DNA of 64,000 nucleotides from Staphylococcus saprophyticus subsp. saprophyticus ATCC 15305 = NCTC 7292 (GCF_000010125.1 NC_007350.1:2108001-2172000), one strand, 5' to 3'; counted from the stretch's first letter, positions 1-9,541 are shown. Translations and numbers: made by a program. The notes: generated from the sequence alone by a model not told the origin.

Positions 1-1227
1 ATTAAAAACAATATTAATTGGCAAAACTATATTAGCCATAGTACGACTAAAAATAACCAATACTTTGTTCAACAAATTAACAAACTAGAATTTCACACTA
101 ACATGATACGATTGGGTACTGGTGAACTTGCTCCCGATCTTATACCTAATGAACAGTTCAAAGAAATTTTGAGCAAGTGTCATACTCCTGTGTTAAATAC
201 TAATTATGAACCACCCCAAGGCAACCTTAAGCTTAGAGAAGCAGTGGCACAATATATGCAAAAATCAGGTGTCTCATGTACTGTTGACCACATTTGTATT
301 ACATCAGGTGCATTACAAGGGTTAAAACTCATTGCAGATGGCTTACTCATTCCACAATCCAAGATTATTGTTGAATCACCTTCATACATTAATTCAATAC
401 GCACGTGGCATAATATGAGGGCCGATATTCAGCAAATAAGCATTTCTGATATTAAAAGTAATATTAATAATATTTTTAAAGCACAATCACAATATACAAA
501 CAGTATCTTTTATTGTATACCGACTTTACACAATCCAACACAACATAGTTATTCAACAGAAGAAAAACAAAAAATCATCATGCAATGTGAACAACATGGT
601 ATACCGATTGTAGAAGACAATGTGTATGGTGACTTATATTTCAATCATGAGCGACCTAAACCTTTAAAATCGTTTGATACAAACGACAATATTTTATATT
701 TGAATAGCTTATCTAAAACTGTAAGTCCTGGTTTACGTGTCGGGTGGATTGTTGCCAAGCCTTCCGTCGCAGCACATTTAGCTGATTTAAAAATGCAAAA
801 TGACTATGGCGCAAGTTCTATATCACAATATATCGCAACACAATGGTTAACACATCCTCAATATCATGACCAACACCTCAAAATGTTAAAGAACCAACTT
901 TTAATTAAGAGAAATTTATTTTTAGAATCTCTGAAGAAATATTTTAGTGATTTCGGTTCATGGTCAACGCCCGAAGGATCATTTTATATTTGGTTCCAAT
1001 TTAAGTTCTCCATCGATATGAAAAGACTTTTCGATGAAGCGATTGCAGAAAACATACTGATTAACCCTGGTGAAGTATATGATAAAGATGCGCGTGATTG
1101 TATCCGTTTCTCATATGCTTATGTCGATGCCGAAGATATCGATGAAACTTTAAAACATTTAAGCAAAATTATCCAAACACGTTTTACGCCACCGTCTTCC
1201 CACATTGGCAAAGGTAATCACGGTTGA
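1..1227 (+). CDS. MocR-type regulator (GntR/aminotransferase fusion), 5' end outside window
   Basis: The frame is open from base 1, so the gene begins upstream of the window. What is seen is a class I aminotransferase-like domain of fold type I, with the PLP-lysine motif SLSKTVSPGLRVGW and a preceding EDNVYGDL motif. The first ATG (position 103) sits in the linker and has no ribosome binding site. Family knowledge: MocR proteins such as staphylococcal NorG carry an N-terminal GntR winged helix that binds DNA and an aminotransferase-like effector domain. The N-terminal helix-turn-helix would lie upstream. NorG itself is possible but not proven; a free-standing aminotransferase is the alternative. 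A hairpin terminator follows. Confidence 0.75.
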   Translation: MKNNINWQNYISHSTTKNNQYFVQQINKLEFHTNMIRLGTGELAPDLIPNEQFKEILSKCHTPVLNTNYEPPQGNLKLREAVAQYMQKSGVSCTVDHICITSGALQGLKLIADGLLIPQSKIIVESPSYINSIRTWHNMRADIQQISISDIKSNINNIFKAQSQYTNSIFYCIPTLHNPTQHSYSTEEKQKIIMQCEQHGIPIVEDNVYGDLYFNHERPKPLKSFDTNDNILYLNSLSKTVSPGLRVGWIVAKPSVAAHLADLKMQNDYGASSISQYIATQWLTHPQYHDQHLKMLKNQLLIKRNLFLESLKKYFSDFGSWSTPEGSFYIWFQFKFSIDMKRLFDEAIAENILINPGEVYDKDARDCIRFSYAYVDAEDIDETLKHLSKIIQTRFTPPSSHIGKGNHG

Positions 1228-1294
1228 TAAGTATAAAAAGTGCTTCTGAACTGTGGTACATGCATAAATCTTTCTAACTTTAAAAAATTGATAA

Positions 1295-1330
1295 AGGCTG
1301 AGACAATTAAATTTGCCTCAGCCTCTATTT
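1295..1330 (+). terminator. hairpin terminator after MocR-type gene
   Basis: AGGCTGAG pairs with CTCAGCCT around a short AT-rich loop, followed by a T-containing stretch. It is one of the GAGACA-type hairpins that recur between genes in this window. Confidence 0.6.
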
Positions 1331-1387
1331 AACTTAATCTATATACATTTGTAGAGATGATCATATACATTATCAAAACAACACTTC

Positions 1388-1939
1388 TCAGACATTTATT
1401 GTTAAATCTTTATAATATCTAACATGTTTTTTCAGTGGATGATACTTGCTAAGTTCTGGGTATTCAAAATGATCAAAACGTTTCATACCAATTTTTTCCA
1501 TAACTTTGCGTGAAGCTTCGTTATTTTTTGAAGTGAAAGCATATACTTCTTCAATGCCTTGTTCTTTAGCATATTTTAATACCGCAGCTGCGCCCTCAGT
1601 TGCAAAGCCATTGCCCCATACTTCTGGAATTAGGCGCCACCCAATTTCATAAAATGGCAATTCTTCAAATGTGTATTTACTTTCTTTAGGAACATAATTC
1701 AAGCCAACAAACCCTAGCCAGCCATTTGTTTCTTTAAGTTCTACAGCGAATAATCCTATGCCATTTGATTGAATCGCTTCATCCATTTTTTTCATATCGT
1801 GTTCTGAACGTTTATAGCTTAATAAACTAGGAAAATATCTCCGAACTTGCCGATTGGCATTCATTTGTTGAAATGGTAATAAGTCTGTTTCTCGCCAATC
1901 ACGTAATCTCAACCGTTCAGTTTCAATATAAACTGTCAT
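1388..1939 (-). CDS. GNAT acetyltransferase, RimJ/RimL type
   Basis: A 183-residue protein with the N-terminal ETERLRLRDW motif typical of RimJ/RimL-like acetyltransferases, then the acetyl-CoA loop region around IPEVWGNGFATEGAAAVL and a C-terminal NEASRKVMEKIGM motif. It probably transfers an acetyl group from acetyl-CoA to an amino group; the substrate (a ribosomal protein N-terminus or a small molecule) cannot be told. The start is supported by GAGGTGTAATGA just upstream. It is transcribed alone, facing away from the gene at 2040. Confidence 0.85.
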   Translation of the reverse strand: MTVYIETERLRLRDWRETDLLPFQQMNANRQVRRYFPSLLSYKRSEHDMKKMDEAIQSNGIGLFAVELKETNGWLGFVGLNYVPKESKYTFEELPFYEIGWRLIPEVWGNGFATEGAAAVLKYAKEQGIEEVYAFTSKNNEASRKVMEKIGMKRFDHFEYPELSKYHPLKKHVRYYKDLTINV

Positions 1940-1976
1940 TCATTACACCTCTATACTTAAAGTAAATTTATATAGA

Positions 1977-2018
1977 AAAGTAACGCGTTATGAGCGCACT
2001 CATATCGCGTTACTTTTT
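1977..2018 (-). terminator. hairpin terminator after the 98-residue gene
   Basis: AAAGTAACGCG pairs with CGCGTTACTTT across a loop that can pair further. On the minus strand the stem ends in a T-rich run, right after the stop of the gene at 2040. Confidence 0.7.
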
Positions 2019-2039
2019 TAGTATTTCAAAGAATATCAA

Positions 2040-2336
2040 TTACGCTCTTGAAATATAGCTAATTAATTCAACGTTTACCGCAATTTCTTTTAAACGATTG
2101 CGTTCGCTTTTCGGTGCAGTAAATGTTGCATCGATAAAATCATTCTGATGATCTAGTTTATACGTCGCTACAAATGTATCCGTATCTGATTCGAAATTAG
2201 GCAAATGTGCAATAACACGTTTAATTTCACCCGTTGAATCTTTAATTTGTCTGCCAGTAATACTTTCAATTTCTCTACCTAATTCTGGCAAAGTAATTGA
2301 ACGGCCTTCTAATAAATTGAAATCTTGTTCATGCAT
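2040..2336 (-). CDS. uncharacterised staphylococcal protein, 98 residues
   Basis: I do not recognise a family. The start at 2336 (MHEQDFNLLEG) is preferred over an in-frame ATG eight codons earlier because AGAGAGGTT lies at the correct distance. The protein is soluble and charged, without a signal peptide or membrane segment. It has the feel of a small alpha/beta domain (ITLPELGREIESITGRQI near the N-terminus). It is a single-gene unit with its own terminator. Confidence 0.6.
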   Translation of the reverse strand: MHEQDFNLLEGRSITLPELGREIESITGRQIKDSTGEIKRVIAHLPNFESDTDTFVATYKLDHQNDFIDATFTAPKSERNRLKEIAVNVELISYISRA

Positions 2337-2608
2337 AACGGTAACCTCTCTTCTATTCAAGGAAATTGTTAATTCACTTTATCTTTATATTCACATAAAC
2401 GATAAAACATATTTATCAATTAACTTGTATTCCAACTTTTTATTTTAAATATTTTTATATGTGACGATTAAAACTTCTAATATCTTATAACGATACCCAT
2501 TATAACAATTACTAAAACCAGTTTACAATGATTTCCTAGGAAATACTATTTAAGGATGTTTAAATAAGATGATATATAAATTATGATGCCTGATACCCTA
2601 CGATTACT

Positions 2609-2821
2609 TTATGTCTTGGCATTAATATCTTTTTCTAAGTCGTCCGATTTATCTTTAAGTTTGTCTTGCTCTTTTTCTAGTTTTTCTTTTTGTTTTTTCA
2701 AGTCTTTATTTTGCTTTTCAAGTTTATCGATATCTTTTTCTAAAGACGCTTTCTCATCATCTTTACCACATGCTGTTAGAGTAATGGTTGATGCTATTAT
2801 GAGTGCCAGCCATTTTTTCAT
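2609..2821 (-). CDS. small coiled-coil lipoprotein
   Basis: A 70-residue protein with a lipoprotein signal peptide (MKKWLALIIASTITLTAC, lipobox LTAC, Cys18). The mature part of about 50 residues is almost entirely Lys, Glu, Asp and Leu in a heptad-like pattern, so a single coiled coil anchored in the membrane is expected. AGGAGATATT precedes the start. The opposite strand holds a Ser/Phe-rich open frame that is a shadow of this low-complexity sequence. Function unknown. Confidence 0.75.
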   Translation of the reverse strand: MKKWLALIIASTITLTACGKDDEKASLEKDIDKLEKQNKDLKKQKEKLEKEQDKLKDKSDDLEKDINAKT

Positions 2822-2859
2822 GTAATATCTCCTTTTTCATAATAATATATATTTTATCA

Positions 2860-3327
2860 TTATTTATGCTTATCTTCATTATTTACCAATAAGTTTTTGA
2901 CCATAACAACCTTATTCATATCATAACCCATGTTAAAATTCATTTTTTGCATTTTTTTGTTCGAATAAGCTACAGTACTTTCTATTGTATACGCCCCTTT
3001 ATCTCGTGCCCATGCTTCAATCTCTTTTTTTAGCTTAGTTGCAACACCCTGATTACGGTGAGTAGTTTCAACATATAACATCTCAATTAACGCCGTTTTC
3101 AGTGTTTTATCATATCGTGCCCAAATAAAACCAATCAACCGTTCACCTTCTGTTTGCATCAATATTGTATCGTCACTGTATCTTAAACCATGTTCAATCA
3201 TTTCAATACGCAAAGCAACAGAAAGTTTAGTCTTTTTATATGTAGTATTTTGCCGTTCTAGTTCTGCTTCATGCACTTCAGCAATTCGGTTAATATATTG
3301 TGTCTGTTTAATTGTTAATCGATTCAT
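2860..3327 (-). CDS. GNAT acetyltransferase
   Basis: A 155-residue protein with the GNAT acetyl-CoA motif region (YVETTHRNQGVATKLKKEIE, matching the R/Q-x-x-G-x-A loop) and a C-terminal NKKMQKMNFNMGYDM segment. It probably acetylates an amine using acetyl-CoA; the substrate is unknown. The start is preceded by AAGGAGTATAT. It is transcribed away from the DUF1129 gene at 3426, sharing a short AT-rich divergent promoter region. Confidence 0.8.
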   Translation of the reverse strand: MNRLTIKQTQYINRIAEVHEAELERQNTTYKKTKLSVALRIEMIEHGLRYSDDTILMQTEGERLIGFIWARYDKTLKTALIEMLYVETTHRNQGVATKLKKEIEAWARDKGAYTIESTVAYSNKKMQKMNFNMGYDMNKVVMVKNLLVNNEDKHK

Positions 3328-3425
3328 ATATACTCCTTATAAAAGCTTGTTGATTTATATTATGATATTAGTCATAATAATTCTTATCTTATAAATATAT
3401 TCTAAAAAAAGGTAGCGAAATTCAA

Positions 3426-4109
3426 ATGAAATCCACTGATAAATTAATGCGTGAAAATAATGTGAAATCACTTAGATTAAATAATACAGATAGAGAAACG
3501 TTTGAAAATTATATGACTTATGTACGAGCTGATTTAAGCGTAAATCCACATGCATCTGAAAAAATGTTAAACCGCATTTTACATCAGTTATTACAGGCCG
3601 AAAAGGAAGGCACCCTCGCAATGGATTTCTTTAATCATGATCCTAAAGCGCATGCTAAAAACGAAATCAAAAAGTTACCTAATGAAACTATAACTAATAT
3701 ATTCAAATATATATTTCAACATATCTTATTATTTATAGGTATTTTTTGTTTTTTAAAAGGTTTTATTGGATTTTTCATTGGCGCAAAACGTTTATATATT
3801 TATACCTTCCCTCTTATGTTAATTGTCGGTTTTATTATCATTTTCTTATTTATTTGGGTAATATTTAAAACTGTGCAAATGCAATGTTTTACTAAATCAC
3901 ATTGGACATGGATTGGCACTTATATCAGCATTATCCTTTTATTATTTGCAACTTTCTATGTATTTTTTGTTCCACAATCTTTTTTAGCGATAGGCCCTTA
4001 TCTCTTAATTAGTAATTGGACCTTTATCATTATTTCTTTTATCGTTATTCCAGTTTCACTCTATATCGATCATCACTTTATCAATAAAGATGCCAACACT
4101 TCTTTATAA
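3426..4109 (+). CDS. DUF1129-family membrane protein
   Basis: A 227-residue protein with a soluble N-terminal third (about 1-90) and four predicted membrane segments after residue 95. Layout and the N-terminal sequence fit DUF1129, a Firmicutes family without a settled function. The start is preceded by AAAGGTAGCG. It converges with the MFS gene at 4203 over a shared terminator. Confidence 0.75.
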   Translation: MKSTDKLMRENNVKSLRLNNTDRETFENYMTYVRADLSVNPHASEKMLNRILHQLLQAEKEGTLAMDFFNHDPKAHAKNEIKKLPNETITNIFKYIFQHILLFIGIFCFLKGFIGFFIGAKRLYIYTFPLMLIVGFIIIFLFIWVIFKTVQMQCFTKSHWTWIGTYISIILLLFATFYVFFVPQSFLAIGPYLLISNWTFIIISFIVIPVSLYIDHHFINKDANTSL

Positions 4110-4125
4110 ACAGTGCATAGTTATA

Positions 4126-4180
4126 AAAAAGTAGGACAACGAAATCTTATTTAAAATATGATTTCATCGCCCTACTTTTA
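4126..4180. terminator. bidirectional hairpin between convergent genes
   Basis: AAAAAGTAGG pairs with CCTACTTTT, and the inner arms (ACGAAATC and GATTTCAT) also pair. The hairpin lies between the DUF1129 stop and the convergent MFS stop, with A/T runs on both sides. Confidence 0.75.
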
Positions 4181-4202
4181 TCTATTATTTAATATGTCTA
4201 TA

Positions 4203-5363
4203 TTAAATATTTAGTCCTTCTTTTTTCTCAACACGAATACTCACTAATAAGAAAATGAGTCCAATAACCGTTAATATAGGTGCTATTAAACTTAATGATG
4301 CTATAGGTAAATTCGTAACCACGACGCCTCCTATGAAGGCACCTAAAGCATTACCTAAATTAAATGCAGATTGATTCAACGTACTTGCAAGTGTTGGTGC
4401 ATCTTGAGAGATTAAAGTACTCTTAAATTGTAATGACGGGCTCATACTAAAGCCAATCAAACCAAAGAAGAAGATGCCTGCTACCATTAAAATACTATTC
4501 ATTTGAACGAAGTATAATAAGATGAAATATAGAATAAAGACGATAAAAATGATTTTTAAAGCTTTATTTAAATTCCAATCTGCCAGCTTACCACCAACGA
4601 CATTACCAAGAGTAACCCCTATACCAAATATAATTAACAGATAAGAGATTAAGTTTTCTTGTACATTGGAGACATCTATGAGCACAGTAGAAATATAAGT
4701 AAAGTATGCAAACACACTACTAAAACCAAACAATGTCACTGCAAGCGTTAGCCACAAGCGCTTTTCTTTTAAAATTTGTAATTCATTTAAGACAGATGAC
4801 TTAATCGTTTCACGTTGCATAGGAACGAAAATAATAATGCCAATCAGTGCAAGTGCCCCAATAATCGAAATAATAATAAACGTCATAGGCCAACCAAAGT
4901 TTTGACCAATTAATGTACCAAAAGGTACACCTAATATATTACTCATACTTAACCCCATAAACATAAGTGCCATTGCGCTCGCACGCTTTTCAGGTCTTAC
5001 CATACTTGCCGCAAGTATAGAACCAATACCAAAGAACGAACCATGTGCTAAAGAGGTAATAATTCGACTTGTCATCATAAACCCATAATTAGGACTAAAC
5101 GATGCTGTAAGATTCCCTATAATAAATATTCCCATCAATACAATCAACAAATATTTTCTATTCCATTTTATTGTCAACATAACTATGATAGGTCCACCGA
5201 TTGCTACACCCAATGCATAACCAGTGATCAATTGTCCTGCTTGACTCACCGTCACGTCAAAATCTCGTGCAATATTAGGCAATAACCCCATAATAACAAA
5301 CTCTGTCATGCCAATTGCAAACGCACCAATTGCAAGCATCCATATCGCTATAGGATATTTCAT
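4203..5363 (-). CDS. MFS transporter, DHA1 / AraJ-like exporter
   Basis: Twelve hydrophobic segments, with the N-terminal GMTEFVIMGLLPNIARDF signature of AraJ/YdhP-type drug or sugar efflux proteins and the cytoplasmic loop-2 region after TM2. It probably exports small molecules by proton antiport; the substrate is unknown. The start at 5363 (MKYPIAIWML) is chosen because GGGAGGTAAG is correctly spaced; the longer frame from 5399 lacks a site. Confidence 0.85.
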   Translation of the reverse strand: MKYPIAIWMLAIGAFAIGMTEFVIMGLLPNIARDFDVTVSQAGQLITGYALGVAIGGPIIVMLTIKWNRKYLLIVLMGIFIIGNLTASFSPNYGFMMTSRIITSLAHGSFFGIGSILAASMVRPEKRASAMALMFMGLSMSNILGVPFGTLIGQNFGWPMTFIIISIIGALALIGIIIFVPMQRETIKSSVLNELQILKEKRLWLTLAVTLFGFSSVFAYFTYISTVLIDVSNVQENLISYLLIIFGIGVTLGNVVGGKLADWNLNKALKIIFIVFILYFILLYFVQMNSILMVAGIFFFGLIGFSMSPSLQFKSTLISQDAPTLASTLNQSAFNLGNALGAFIGGVVVTNLPIASLSLIAPILTVIGLIFLLVSIRVEKKEGLNI

Positions 5364-5515
5364 TTTCGACTTACCTCCCATTACGTATTTTTTAAACATG
5401 ATTGTGATTATACTAAAATGCGATTGCTTAAAACAAGGGTATTGCTTAATTTTTACTGTTTTTTTATATAAATCCGCTTACATTATATGTGTAGTTAAAA
5501 TTAATCGCACATATA

Positions 5516-5583
5516 AAAAATGTTGATCATTCAAATCTAAAATAACATCTTACAAAAGTTATTTTAAAAATGAACCATCAACA
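5516..5583 (-). terminator. hairpin terminator after DUF456 gene
   Basis: TGTTGAT pairs with ATCAACA and, inside, TAAAATAAC pairs with GTTATTTTA. On the minus strand the outer stem is followed by a run of T. It ends the MFS/DUF456 transcription unit. Confidence 0.6.
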
Positions 5584-5598
5584 CGAAGGTATACTGAT

Positions 5599-6087
5599 TT
5601 AGTTTATAAGTAAGGCATCTACAAAGAACCAAATCACCATAATAATCATAATGATTGCCTGTGCTACTGAGCTTGCTAAAAAGGCAACGACCGAACCAAA
5701 GCTCGCTTTTAGCGCTTTAGTTAAGTTAGGCTCTTGAATCATTTCTACAACAAGCACTGCAACAAATGGAACTATAATAATGCCAAAAGGTGGAAAGACA
5801 AAACAACCGACGATGACACCGACAAGTGCAACCAGTTCACTTAACTTTGAACCACCAAATTTATTTACAAAGTATTTATTCATAATAAAATCAGCAACAA
5901 GAATAAATACCGTGAATAATATCATAGAAACATAAAATACCCATGATAAGTTGCCATTATGAAAACCAAATTGATAAATTAAAAAACCGACCCATAACAC
6001 TAATACTGAAGGAATAATGGGTTTAATTAATCCAATAAATGCTAAAACAAATGCTGCTATAATACATAGCCATAAAATTACTGTCAT
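5599..6087 (-). CDS. DUF456-family membrane protein
   Basis: A 162-residue protein with about five hydrophobic segments and the Gly/Pro-rich pattern of DUF456 (IIPSVLVLWVGFLIYQF near the N-terminus, PPFGIIIVPFVAVLVVE in the second half). No enzymatic motif is visible and the function is not established. It begins 6 bp after the MFS gene at 6094-7302 and is almost certainly co-transcribed with it, which suggests a membrane-related helper role (inference). Confidence 0.8.
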   Translation of the reverse strand: MTVILWLCIIAAFVLAFIGLIKPIIPSVLVLWVGFLIYQFGFHNGNLSWVFYVSMILFTVFILVADFIMNKYFVNKFGGSKLSELVALVGVIVGCFVFPPFGIIIVPFVAVLVVEMIQEPNLTKALKASFGSVVAFLASSVAQAIIMIIMVIWFFVDALLIN

Positions 6088-6093
6088 GATTAT

Positions 6094-7302
6094 CTACTCC
6101 ATACTTTCTTCTGTAAATTTTTGATCTTTAGTAAAGAAAATCAGTATCATGCCAACAAATATTGAAGCTGCTGAGACATAAAATACATTGCCTAAACCAA
6201 CCCATTGACTCATGATACCACCTAATAAATTCCCACATAATTGACCAATAACCATCGCATTAGCAAATAATGTCGACGCATAACCCGGAAAATCTGGTAA
6301 TATATCTTGGAAATAGCTAATACCTAGCCCAAGTAAAATTGCTAAAAATATGGCTAAGAATACTTGGCCAACAAACATCATTACAAGGCTTTCGAATACC
6401 CCAATGCTAAAGTAAAATAATCCACCAAATAAACCGCCTAATATTAATAGTGTGCGCGTTGTTAATTTAGCAGATAAAATACCGAGTAATACCATAAATG
6501 GTACTTCTAATCCTGCACATAAACTTGCCAAACCGCCGACAAACCCTTCAGGTTCATTTAAATAGTTTGTAACGAACAATGGCATATTCAACGTATACAT
6601 CCATTGCCCAATATGCAATAAGATAAACGCTAAAAATGGAACTAATAATACTTTATCTTTTAACATATTTGGTGCAGCTGCTTCTACATGGTTCACATCG
6701 GAAACAGTGTGTTCCGTTTTAATATCTTTAAAAAAGAAAACTTGCAGTAGTAAAGTGAAGATTATAATTGTAATGGTGCCCCCAAACAGCCCAGAATAAC
6801 CATTTGCGCTTAATAGCAAAGCACCTATTAAAGGACCAAATAAAAATCCAAATGAAAACATTGATCTCAAGACAGCATTTGCAAATTTGGCTTTATTTTT
6901 AGACGCGGAGGCATTAATTGATTCTCTTGCCGAGGCATACATTTGTGGCATTGCAGGTGCAAAACACCCTTGAAAAATCGCATACATCGCTATAAAAATC
7001 CAAATTTCATGAATATAAAAATAAATAGAAAAACTTACAGCCCCCATAAACAGGGCAGCAACAATAATCAATTTCCTATTTATATTTCGCGTATCTGAAA
7101 ATCGTGCCACAATTGTATTTACAATAAATTGACTTATTGCTGCTAAAGCTAATAATAACCCGTATTGAGAGGACGTCATTCCTAAATCATTTGTAGCAAA
7201 TAACACTAAATAAGGTACGGTAATCGCAATTCCCATTCCCAATAGCATCATATTAATTACAAATAATTTGTAATTCTTGATATGTAATAAGGCACTAAAC
7301 AT
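6094..7302 (-). CDS. MFS transporter, SET (sugar efflux) type
   Basis: A 402-residue protein with twelve hydrophobic segments. The N-terminus and the loop after TM2 (VARFSDTRNINRKLII) resemble SET-family sugar efflux transporters, related to SetA of E. coli. It probably exports sugars or drug-like compounds by proton exchange. It forms a pair with the downstream DUF456 gene; the LysR regulator ends about 100 bp upstream on the same strand and is the obvious candidate regulator. Confidence 0.8.
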   Translation of the reverse strand: MFSALLHIKNYKLFVINMMLLGMGIAITVPYLVLFATNDLGMTSSQYGLLLALAAISQFIVNTIVARFSDTRNINRKLIIVAALFMGAVSFSIYFYIHEIWIFIAMYAIFQGCFAPAMPQMYASARESINASASKNKAKFANAVLRSMFSFGFLFGPLIGALLLSANGYSGLFGGTITIIIFTLLLQVFFFKDIKTEHTVSDVNHVEAAAPNMLKDKVLLVPFLAFILLHIGQWMYTLNMPLFVTNYLNEPEGFVGGLASLCAGLEVPFMVLLGILSAKLTTRTLLILGGLFGGLFYFSIGVFESLVMMFVGQVFLAIFLAILLGLGISYFQDILPDFPGYASTLFANAMVIGQLCGNLLGGIMSQWVGLGNVFYVSAASIFVGMILIFFTKDQKFTEESME

Positions 7303-7405
7303 ATAGCCAACCTCTATTCTATAAATAATATGTTCAACAGTGTGAAAGTAAGTATTCCAATATGGAAATATTTCTAACTATAAGAAAGTTGAGATGGTTT
7401 GTCGT

Positions 7406-8263
7406 TTATGATTCAACATATTCCATCATTAAATTGATAAATGATTCTACTTGAGGTAATTGCTTCATACTCGCATCGTAGCTTAAAAATGTTGAACGAA
7501 TCAATGGTTTTTCATCAATATTTACACGTTGGAATTCAAATTGCTCTCGATCGAGATGTTTCATCATAATTTCAGGTAAAATCGTAACGCCTACACCATT
7601 CAATAACATTTCTTTACATGTAGCAACTTGGTCAACAGTAATCATCGCATGATAATCTTGACCTATTTGACTACCATACCATTCTTTTATCTGATTAATA
7701 TAAATTGGATCAGCTTGAAATTCAATAAATGGCATCTTATCTACTTCATCATTGCGATTTTTGGGATGAATAAAGAAATGTTCATCATTGAAAAGATGCG
7801 TATTACTTAAATTCATCATTTTATTACCACGAATAATCATGACATGGTAATCTCTATGATTTGCTTTTATCTGTTCACTTGAACCTACTTGAACTTGAAT
7901 TTCTACGTTTGGAAATTGTCGTGTATATAAGTTTAAAACTTCTGGCAATAATGTTTGTCCAATTAAAGATGAACAACCAATCGATATCGTACCATTTACT
8001 TCGCCAATATGCGCTTGCATTTTGTCTAAGAATAGACGTTCTCTATTAAGCATTTCTCTAGCATGCTCAATAATCATTGCGCCTTCAGTAGTCGTAATCA
8101 ATTGTTTCTTTGTTCGAATAAATACATTTACGCCAAAAGCATTCTCAATGGCCTTTAGACGTTGCGTGACTGCAGGTTGAGAAATATATAATATTTCTGC
8201 TGCTTTCCTAAGTGTTTTAGTTTCATCAAGCGTAGTTAACAAGCGATAATCGTCTATCTTCAT
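7406..8263 (-). CDS. LysR-family transcriptional regulator
   Basis: An N-terminal winged helix-turn-helix (about residues 1-60, with LRKAAEILYISQPAVTQRLK as the DNA-binding helices) is followed by a two-lobed ligand-binding domain. The start at 8263 (MKIDDYRLL) has TAGGGGGATAATT upstream; the longer frame to 8308 has none. LysR regulators usually need a small-molecule co-inducer. The gene precedes the SET-type exporter on the same strand and may control it (inference). Confidence 0.85.
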   Translation of the reverse strand: MKIDDYRLLTTLDETKTLRKAAEILYISQPAVTQRLKAIENAFGVNVFIRTKKQLITTTEGAMIIEHAREMLNRERLFLDKMQAHIGEVNGTISIGCSSLIGQTLLPEVLNLYTRQFPNVEIQVQVGSSEQIKANHRDYHVMIIRGNKMMNLSNTHLFNDEHFFIHPKNRNDEVDKMPFIEFQADPIYINQIKEWYGSQIGQDYHAMITVDQVATCKEMLLNGVGVTILPEIMMKHLDREQFEFQRVNIDEKPLIRSTFLSYDASMKQLPQVESFINLMMEYVES

Positions 8264-8622
8264 AATTATCCCCCTATTTTTTATGCACGTTTCTGTAGCC
8301 GCTTCCATTTCATTACAATATATTTTCCATTATGCCCATAATGTAAACTATAAACAAACTGACTCATACTTCAATACGCACGTTTTATCTTAATATTTCA
8401 TTTCATACTAACCACAATAATCTTTTCAGTTCGTCCTCGCTACTTTCACTATAGTTCAGCAATTAAAATAAATAAAAGACATTCAAGTTATGTTTCAAAT
8501 GTCTTTTATTCTATGTGTATGGTTCAATATAACACGTTTTTTTAATGACTCCTATCCTATTTTTCAAAGGACTACATACTGCATAATGAGCGATTAAGTT
8601 TGTTATGCATATTAATCAGTTT
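8264..8622. other. intergenic, AT-rich
   Basis: I see no gene here. It holds the presumed promoter of the LysR gene and, at 8471-8510, the terminator of the DUF402 gene. Confidence 0.6.
8471..8510 (-). terminator. hairpin terminator after DUF402 gene
   Basis: AATAAAAGACATT pairs with AATGTCTTTTATT. The stem is flanked by A/T runs on both sides, so it could act in either direction. Confidence 0.7.
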
Positions 8623-9366
8623 CTATTTTTCTTTGGGTCTAGATGAAGACTTCTGACTCCATTGTTCAAATGTACCTTTTTTATGCTGAGATTTTGTTTC
8701 AGATCTTTCATTTTTCGCTTGATTGATGTGTTTTTCTTGTTTGTGCGAGGGCTTATGCTTGTGTGTTTTAGCTTTATGATCTTTCGGTTTATGCTGTGCT
8801 TGCGTTTTTGTAACACCTTGCTTATGTTGCTTTGCCTTTTGTTTAATTTTATAAAAGCAATACATAATCTTATCTTGCATCGATTGAAAATCTGCATCAA
8901 TTTTAATCATTAATTGATGTGCAATTACATAAGCTTCGTGATACTGCTTTCTCGTAATTTGCCCTGACTCTAAAGCGCGTTCTAAATCGTCTTGGTCTAC
9001 AAGTTCATATTCGCCATTGGGTAATACAAGTACATCCAGACATAAATCAATTGTGCGTGCATTACCTTTTTGTGTAACATTTTTTATATTTATATCAAAA
9101 TAATATTCCAACGGATTGCCCTTGTCATCTAACATCACTGTAATACTATAGCGCTTTTTCTCAGGTAAGATTTGTAACCATTGATAGTTATCATCAGCAA
9201 CAATAATATTTTGACCTACAACTGAAACCTCTAATGGTTCTCGTACTTTATTCATTGTGACCAAACCAATGATTCCTTTGAACTTATTATTGTTCACCTT
9301 GACCTCAGTATATTCTCTATCAATGATGCGACGCCAGTGACGCTTATCGATATATTTTACTTTCAC
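8623..9366 (-). CDS. DUF402 protein with long basic C-terminal tail
   Basis: Residues about 1-165 match DUF402, the fold of nucleoside tri-/diphosphatases (Ntdp) and FomD-like phosphatases: YYFDINIKN, IDLCLDVLVLPNGEYELVD and DDLERALESGQIT carry the conserved acidic residues that bind metal in this family. The last 80 or so residues are a low-complexity tail rich in Lys, His and Gln (for example KPKDHKAKTHKHKPSHKQEK), suggesting nucleic-acid or metal binding (inference). The start is a GTG at 9366, since TTAAGGAG lies nine bases upstream; the two earlier starts overlap that site. Confidence 0.8.
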   Translation of the reverse strand: MKVKYIDKRHWRRIIDREYTEVKVNNNKFKGIIGLVTMNKVREPLEVSVVGQNIIVADDNYQWLQILPEKKRYSITVMLDDKGNPLEYYFDINIKNVTQKGNARTIDLCLDVLVLPNGEYELVDQDDLERALESGQITRKQYHEAYVIAHQLMIKIDADFQSMQDKIMYCFYKIKQKAKQHKQGVTKTQAQHKPKDHKAKTHKHKPSHKQEKHINQAKNERSETKSQHKKGTFEQWSQKSSSRPKEK

Positions 9367-9504
9367 TGTCACCAACTCCTTAACATTATTATATAAAACT
9401 GTCTTCTTTATGTCATCTCATGAATTATATTGTCAGCATTCAATTTGCACTGCAGAAAATTTGATTATTATTATTGTACTATATTTCATAGCGTAAAAGC
9501 GAAA

Positions 9505-9533
9505 TTGACAATCTTTATGAATTCTGTTAAATT
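9505..9533 (+). promoter_or_regulatory. sigma-A promoter of the MetE-type gene
   Basis: A perfect -35 box TTGACA (9505-9510), a 17-base spacer and TAAATT (9528-9533) as -10 box, about 50 bases upstream of the start codon. Confidence 0.65.
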
Positions 9534-9541
9534 TTATCTAT

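Noticed and set aside
2583-2825. 80-codon Ser/Phe-rich frame opposite the small lipoprotein
   Set aside because: It arises from the Lys/Glu-rich coiled coil on the other strand. The lipoprotein has a lipobox and a good ribosome site.
8616-8900. 94-codon Lys/Ile-rich frame inside the DUF402 gene
   Set aside because: A frame shadow of the basic tail; the DUF402 frame has the domain and the ribosome site.
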